Below, one piece after another: positions 7,146 through 10,437 of a stretch of 10,437 nt of DNA (within the stretch, counting starts at the first letter, position 1; the number at the start of each line of letters is the position of its first letter). Both the position numbers and the translations under genes were made by a program. Source of the stretch: Podochytrium sp. JEL0797 (Eukaryota; Chytridiomycota; Chytridiomycetes; Chytridiales; Chytriomycetaceae). The notes beneath the pieces were generated by a model that worked only from the letters and a program-made list of their open reading frames with translations, ran no database searches and was not told the DNA's origin. Location: NCBI GenBank assembly GCA_027596195.1, contig JADGJG010000962.1, positions 1 through 10,437 on the forward strand, read 5' to 3'.

Positions 7146-7441
7146 TCCATCGCGTTGCTTATTTATCTGTACGCCTTTTTCGTTCAATCTTGTTTTGGGG
7201 AAAGAATTCAAATAAATATTGCAGGACAAACCCTGTTTTGCGCACGAGAAAGCGACGCGTGAGCGGTTTGAGCCCGCGTTGTTTAAAGAGTAGAAAAACA
7301 TTCAAAACAAATGCTATTCATTGCTCTCCTTGTTTTCTGATATTTACTGTTCAAGAGTTGAGTGAATATGGTGGGCGGTCTGTTTCATTTGAGTTTTATG
7401 GCTTGTGCGAAGTTGGAATCGAGATTTTTCTCACCGCAAAA
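7146..7441 (+). promoter_or_regulatory. Intergenic region and leader of the downstream gene
   Basis: About 300 nt between the SNF2 poly(A) signal and the next start codon. It has AT-rich patches around 7270-7350 and short upstream ORFs, including a 9-codon ORF near 7310 and the overlapping uORF described separately. No clear TATA box or repeat. Confidence 0.35.
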
Positions 7442-7445
7442 ATGA
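7398..7445 (+). promoter_or_regulatory. uORF overlapping the main start codon (ATGA)
   Basis: ATG at 7398-7400 opens a 15-codon ORF (MACAKLESRFFSPQK) whose TGA (7443-7445) overlaps the downstream start ATG (7442-7444) as ATGA. If the leader includes it, translation of the main ORF would depend on leaky scanning or on reinitiation after termination. The sequence is clear; the function is inferred. Confidence 0.35.
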
Positions 7446-7867
7446 ACGCGCAGCAAGGACCAGCCAAACCAAAGAAGCAATCGAGTGCAACAACTCTTTG
7501 CGATCGCGAATGGTTTCCTCTTGGAACAAATACAAAGGCCCAATTGTGGGGTTTGTTGAAATGAGTACGGCGCGTCTGAATGGGTTTGACGAGCTCAGAG
7601 GCGGCGCTCTTTCGCGCTGTTGTCCCAAAAATCAAGTTTGGAGTTTCGCAGCAGCATCCGCGAAAATTCCTGATTTTTCATTTGATGAAAGTGATGGGTG
7701 GCTGTTGGTCCGAGGTGCAAGCGTTGGTGGTGGAGTGTGCGGGTGGCGTTTGGGATACTGCGGAATCGCGAGCATTGTTTATCGACGTGATTGCTGTTTG
7801 GATGGGTCAAGGGAAGGTTGCTGACTTAAGCCATGCGGTGGGAGAACCCACGGCTTGTTTTGCGTGA
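7442..7867 (+). CDS. 125-aa protein, two exons, weak EAF7/MRGBP-like features
   Basis: Exon 1 (7442-7550) begins MNAQQGPAKPKKQSS, basic and polar. A 48-nt phase-1 intron follows, and exon 2 (7599-7867) ends at TGA. The spliced junction reads QLWEAALFRAVVPKIKFGV, followed by SQQHPRKFLIFHLMKVMGG, a helical stretch and a C-terminus ending GEPTACFA. The pattern of a Trp, then E-x-x-LF-x-A, then GV-x-x-H recalls the EAF7/MRGBP subunit of the NuA4 acetyltransferase complex. The match is short and the later part does not clearly follow that family, so I offer it only as a possibility. Without the intron two stops (7562 and 7574) separate the halves. A poly(A) signal follows at 7917. Confidence 0.5.
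7551..7598 (+). other. Short intron of the 125-aa gene
   Basis: G|GTTTGT donor and CTCAG acceptor, 48 nt, phase 1, with TCTGAAT as a possible branch site. It removes two in-frame stops and restores WEAALFRAV. It is the shortest intron proposed here, so the exact ends are less sure. Confidence 0.5.
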
Positions 7868-7916
7868 TGTTGGGCGCGTCGCGACTTTGCTGGCTTTGGC
7901 GGGGCACTTCAAAACA

Positions 7917-7922
7917 AATAAA
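7917..7922 (+). terminator. Poly(A) signal of the 125-aa gene
   Basis: AATAAA 49 nt after the stop codon at 7865-7867 and only 20 nt before the next ATG at 7943. The next gene's promoter must therefore overlap the 3' end of this gene. Confidence 0.5.
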
Positions 7923-7942
7923 ACATTTAAATCGACCCCGTC

Positions 7943-9293
7943 ATGACTTCCCCGGAGAGAGTTGATACTCACGACGCAAAGGAACGCCTCTCACATCAAA
8001 CTCCCGCTGCCTATCCCGCCGACGCCCAACCTGCCCAACACGCTGGCGCGGACACAATCGACCCATTCAGCGACCACGAAGGCCTATTCACACCTCCAGA
8101 TGCATTGACCGAATCCATCATCGCGGATCTGGATGCTGTCAACATTTTTCCCGTCGCCTCGAACCTCTCTCGGTTTCCAAATGCGAAAGTGTTTCTCTTA
8201 ACCAACAAACACCTCACGAATATCGCCTTCTCTGGAATTCTGGAAGCATACAAAGAGGCGCAAGTTCCTCCCGTTGTGGGGTTGGAAGTTTTGGAAGCGG
8301 AGGAAGGTACTCCTGTGGCTATTAAACTCGTTTTCACTCTCGACTTGATTCTCCTCATTGAGGTAAGTCCCAAAGACGCGATAGAAGCGACCGCCGACCC
8401 CGCCTACTTTTTTTTTCGAACCGGGGGGTATCAAAAGTTGCCAAAACACGTGCACCGTCTCCCGGTCGCACTGAGTGGCCTCCTCGAATCCGAACATATC
8501 CACAAACTGTGCCACAACTCGCTCAACGAGTCCCAACGAGTCGAAATTCGCCCACATCCATCCAAAATCCCTCATTGAACCCCCCACCGCCCGCGATCAT
8601 TTCGAAACCGATGACACCATTCGAAACTACTCATTCAGCCTTTTTCTCGTCCACTGTGCCATCTGGAACGGCACGAATCCATGTTCACCATCCCCCACAA
8701 CCCCCCCCTTGTTCACCTACATAATTGAATACCAACGCGAAGCTCTCTCGGCGCATATCTCGAGCAACTCGCGGCTTCTCGAAAGCCTGCGTTTCTGCCC
8801 GGACGATGCGCGGTTTACGCTGTTTCTCAACGGCCAACTCACGTGTATTCATTTCATGAGGGTCGACGCTTTGTGGAACGAAGCGAATGGAGTTGTTGTG
8901 TCGCAAGAGGGGCTGCAACAGCGCAACGTCAAAGAGGAGCATTTGAAGCGCCAAGTTGGCGTGTGCCGAGCGAAACTGGATCAAATCAGACAGCAGCAAC
9001 ATCAACAACAGCAGCAATAGGAAGGTCCGTTGAGCGATTGGAAGAGAGCCGTGGTGGCGATTCCACACCTCAAAAAGATGACAAAAGGGAAGGGACCGGC
9101 AAGGACCAAGGACGCGTCGCTGCGGAGAGTCATGCGAAGATCAAAACACGAGTTCAAAAAGTCAAAGTCGGCTGAATCGGTCGCCGGAGCGGAATTGAGA
9201 AGGAATGCACCTCGTATCCGTTTGAGTTTGAATGCCGTTGAAGGAGTCGACTCGGAGCTTGCCCCCACGCACGCCGCAAGCGCTGAAATGTGA
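7943..9293 (+). CDS. Unrecognised protein with possible degenerate 3'-5' exonuclease-like region; frame broken twice
   Basis: Exon 1 (7943-8362) encodes 140 residues. A 75-nt intron with a perfect GTAAGT donor follows, and exon 2 starts at 8438. Residues about 90-175 read like a DEDD-type exonuclease core: VPPVVGLEVLEAEEGTPVAI, LVFTLDLILLIE, then LSGLLESEHIHKLCHNS. The acidic metal ligands are altered (GLEVLE where the family has Asp-x-Glu, HNSLNES where it has a later Asp), so any activity is doubtful and the assignment tentative. A 10-bp tandem duplication at 8524-8543 shifts the frame; removing one copy joins LNES to KFAHIHPKSLIEPP. A poly-Gln tract follows and is cut by TAG at 9018-9020, but the same frame stays open for 90 more codons (Lys/Arg-rich) to TGA 9291-9293, 26 nt before a poly(A) signal. 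Confidence 0.6.
8363..8437 (+). other. Intron, 75 nt, multiple of three and stop-free
   Basis: GAG|GTAAGT donor and a T9 tract followed by TCAAAAG acceptor, phase 0. The interval is 25 codons without a stop, so a retained intron would insert 25 residues without changing the frame. Confidence 0.65.
8524..8543 (+). repeat. 10-bp tandem duplication causing a frameshift
   Basis: CAACGAGTCC is followed at once by CAACGAGTCG, nine of ten bases identical. The upstream frame reads HNSLNES into the first copy and then runs to a stop at 8576-8578. The downstream frame reads NESKFAHIHPKS out of the second copy. Deleting ten bases makes one continuous protein. Confidence 0.75.
8991..9020 (+). repeat. 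CAG/CAA poly-glutamine tract ending in TAG
   Basis: Nine codons read QQQHQQQQQ (8991-9017) and the tenth is TAG, one transition from CAG. The frame continues EGPLSDWKRAVVAIPHLKK after it. The tract is a mix of CAG and CAA. Confidence 0.8.
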
Positions 9294-9319
9294 AAAAATA
9301 GCCGAAAGAGTGGATAGCA

Positions 9320-9325
9320 AATAAA
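9320..9325 (+). terminator. Poly(A) signal after the TGA at 9291
   Basis: AATAAA 26 nt after the distal TGA. Its position fits a gene that ends at 9293 better than one ending at the internal TAG about 300 nt upstream. Confidence 0.55.
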
Positions 9326-9721
9326 GAACGGTTGACAAATGTAATTGAATGTCTCCAACCACCCCACTCCAGCTCCAGTTCCAGCTCCCGTCGTCATCCT
9401 GTCACGCGTTTCTCCACTCGACGCAAATTCCACAATCGTCAACACCCGTCGGTCGAGCACCAAGGAACAAAAAACCAAACCATCAACCAAATCAGCCACC
9501 GCAGCCGTCATATCGCGACGCGCGACTTGCAACTTCTCAAATGTCTGTAATATTTTAATGATTCGCGCTTATGAGTTTTAATGAGCGCTCGAGATATGCG
9601 TGGCACAATCACAAAAGGTGAGGCTGCGATTGCGAGCAAAAATGAAATATGTAACCTGATTTTCATGAAGTGTATTCCTGGTTCAGACAGCAAATGGTGA
9701 ACAAATGGGTTTGATTTTTGA
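9326..9721. other. Stretch without a secure gene; open on both strands
   Basis: On the minus strand a candidate exon starts after a TTACAG acceptor ending at 9549 and reads TFEKLQVARRDMTAAVADLV, then a Gly/Thr-rich segment to about 9345. On the plus strand the same DNA is open from 9345 to 9581 in a Ser/Thr/Pro-rich frame. Neither has a clear start codon or partner exon. At 9666 on the minus strand an ATG opens a hydrophobic segment resembling a signal peptide, and at 9581 on the plus strand a 39-codon ORF starts. I cannot choose between them. Confidence 0.3.
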
Positions 9722-10288
9722 ATCAAAACACATCCACGCCGAATTTTCGTGGAACCAGTTTCCCGTGTACCCCTGAAAAAGATGAAAGCGATCTCCAGCT
9801 CTTTCTTCCAATTTCACATCGCACTTTCTAGTTATCAATATCCAAAAAAAAGAGGGGGTGCGTTTGTTTCCGGCCGAACCTTGCGATTGCCCGATGTGTT
9901 GAAAGGAAGGTTGGAACGGATTCGGTCAAAGATCCAGGCGTCCTTGTTGTTGGAGGCGGATGTCATGTGAGTTGTTTTTTTCTCCTTGTTAGTGTTTTGG
10001 GGGGGAAGCGAGATGCTGACTTGGTCATCTTGTCAGTATTGCCACGCTCTCTGGAGCCGGTCACGATATCGTCAGCATGCTTCAGGGCTTTGAGTTTGCG
10101 ATGTCATTATTGACGAGGCATACCAGTCAGTTGTGCCTAGTGTCTTGATCCAGCTTGGCCCCACTGCGCTACGGCCCGAAGAAGTGGGGGGGGGGCCGAT
10201 GCAATTGCTATCGGACTTTTTGTCTCCTACGGAAACACGGTTCGGATATGAAAAGAGTCTGCTTCAACGCATCATGGGGGATGTATAG
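9722..10288 (+). pseudogene. SEN1/senataxin-like SF1 helicase fragment, frame-broken
   Basis: SEN1-type RNA/DNA helicases act in transcription termination and R-loop removal. An open stretch from 9722, convincing from about 9880 (LPDVLKGRLERIRSKIQ), reaches LLLEADV. A 70-nt intron then joins it to IIATLSGAGHDIVSMLQGFEF, the hallmark ATLSG-x-GHD segment. One base is missing near 10100; the next frame reads DVIIDEAYQSVVPSVLIQL, the Walker B (DEAxQ) region. Further on, GGGPMQLLSDFLSPTETRFG and EKSLLQRIMGD resemble the VGDPxQL motif III context, but Gly replaces the Asp within a 10-G run. The frame stops at TAG 10286, unless GTATAG there is a splice donor. No Walker A (GTGKT) is visible upstream in the window. 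The first part, 9722 to about 9870, may be intron rather than exon. Confidence 0.7.
9967..10036 (+). other. Intron of the SEN1-like fragment
   Basis: GTGAGT donor, CTGAC branch site near 10017 and TTGTCAG acceptor; 70 nt, phase 2. It joins EADV to IIATLSGAGHD, matching the family. Confidence 0.85.
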
Positions 10289-10360
10289 AAACAGTGTGTG
10301 TCTGTTGAGGTATTTGGGCAGCGTTTCTGTTCTTTCTGGTTCCCGTGGTCGACGGACCGT

Positions 10361-10437
10361 GGGGGGGGGGGGGGGGGCGCCGGCCCCCCCCCCCCCCCCC
10401 GCCGCGGCCCCCGGCCGCCGCGGCGGGAGCGGGAGAC
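10361..10437. repeat. GC-only terminal block with G17/C17 inverted repeat
   Basis: A run of 17 G (10361-10377), then CGCCGG, then 17 C (10384-10400), then short CG-palindromic sequence to near the end. It is nearly all G and C, unlike the rest of the window. The G and C runs form a perfect hairpin arm pair. A contig-end sequencing or assembly artefact is the most likely explanation. Confidence 0.7.

Noticed and set aside
5970..7301. 443-codon minus-strand ORF
   Set aside because: Long, but entirely antisense to the SNF2 gene, whose RING and helicase motifs are unmistakable. Its length comes from the codon bias of the sense strand.
9002..9300. Minus-strand frame running under the end of the 7943-9293 gene
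   Set aside because: The part opposite the plus-strand coding region is a shadow; only the part right of about 9345 is kept as an uncertain exon.
9581..9700. Plus-strand 39-codon ORF beginning MSARDM
   Set aside because: Too short to judge, no homology recognised, and it is antisense to another equally weak ORF.
9508..9726. Minus-strand ORF with a signal-peptide-like start at 9666
   Set aside because: Hydrophobic start only, no recognisable domain, and it conflicts with the better acceptor signal at 9549-9555 on the same strand.
1..10437. CRISPR arrays, tRNA or rRNA genes, insertion sequences, viral or toxin genes
   Set aside because: No spaced direct repeats, cloverleaf-forming segments, transposase or viral motifs could be seen on either strand.

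Overview
This window is eukaryotic nuclear DNA. Genes on both strands are split by short introns (48 to 142 nt) with GT-AG ends, one GC-AG intron, CTAAC/CTGAC-like branch points, AATAAA poly(A) signals and intergenic gaps often below 350 nt. HIS4-type, RAD5/RAD16/SHPRH-type and SEN1-type sequences in such a compact genome suggest a fungus. An early-diverging, chytrid-like lineage is my best guess, but it is inference.

Layout. Positions 1-437 (+) hold the C-terminal end of histidinol dehydrogenase (fungal HIS4), with the catalytic Glu-His pair replaced and a 7-nt deletion. On the minus strand follow a ~46-residue single-helix membrane protein (933-794, one apparent 1-nt frameshift), a two-exon seven-helix membrane protein (2241-1227), a 51-residue single-helix ORF (2471-2316) and a four-exon thioredoxin with a C-terminal tail anchor (3251-2474). 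The 51-residue ORF starts two bases after the thioredoxin stop codon. A small minus-strand gene of unknown function (3798-3458) faces a large plus-strand gene across a 68-nt gap. That large gene (3867-7109) is a RING-containing SNF2 translocase / E3 ligase, the best-supported gene here.

Downstream on the plus strand are a two-exon 125-residue protein (7442-7867) weakly reminiscent of EAF7/MRGBP and preceded by an overlapping uORF, then a gene (7943-9293) with a possible degenerate 3'-5' exonuclease-like region, and finally a SEN1/senataxin-like helicase fragment (about 9722-10288). The last 77 bases are a GC-only homopolymer block that looks like a contig-end artefact.

The striking theme is broken reading frames. 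Several breaks are one-base length changes in short homopolymers and may be consensus errors. Three are not: the 7-nt HIS4 deletion, a 10-bp tandem duplication at 8524-8543, and a TAG that interrupts a CAG/CAA run at 9018. I see no CRISPR array, tRNA, rRNA or transposon. The least explained unit is the minus-strand array of tail-anchored thioredoxin, 51-residue membrane ORF and seven-helix protein.
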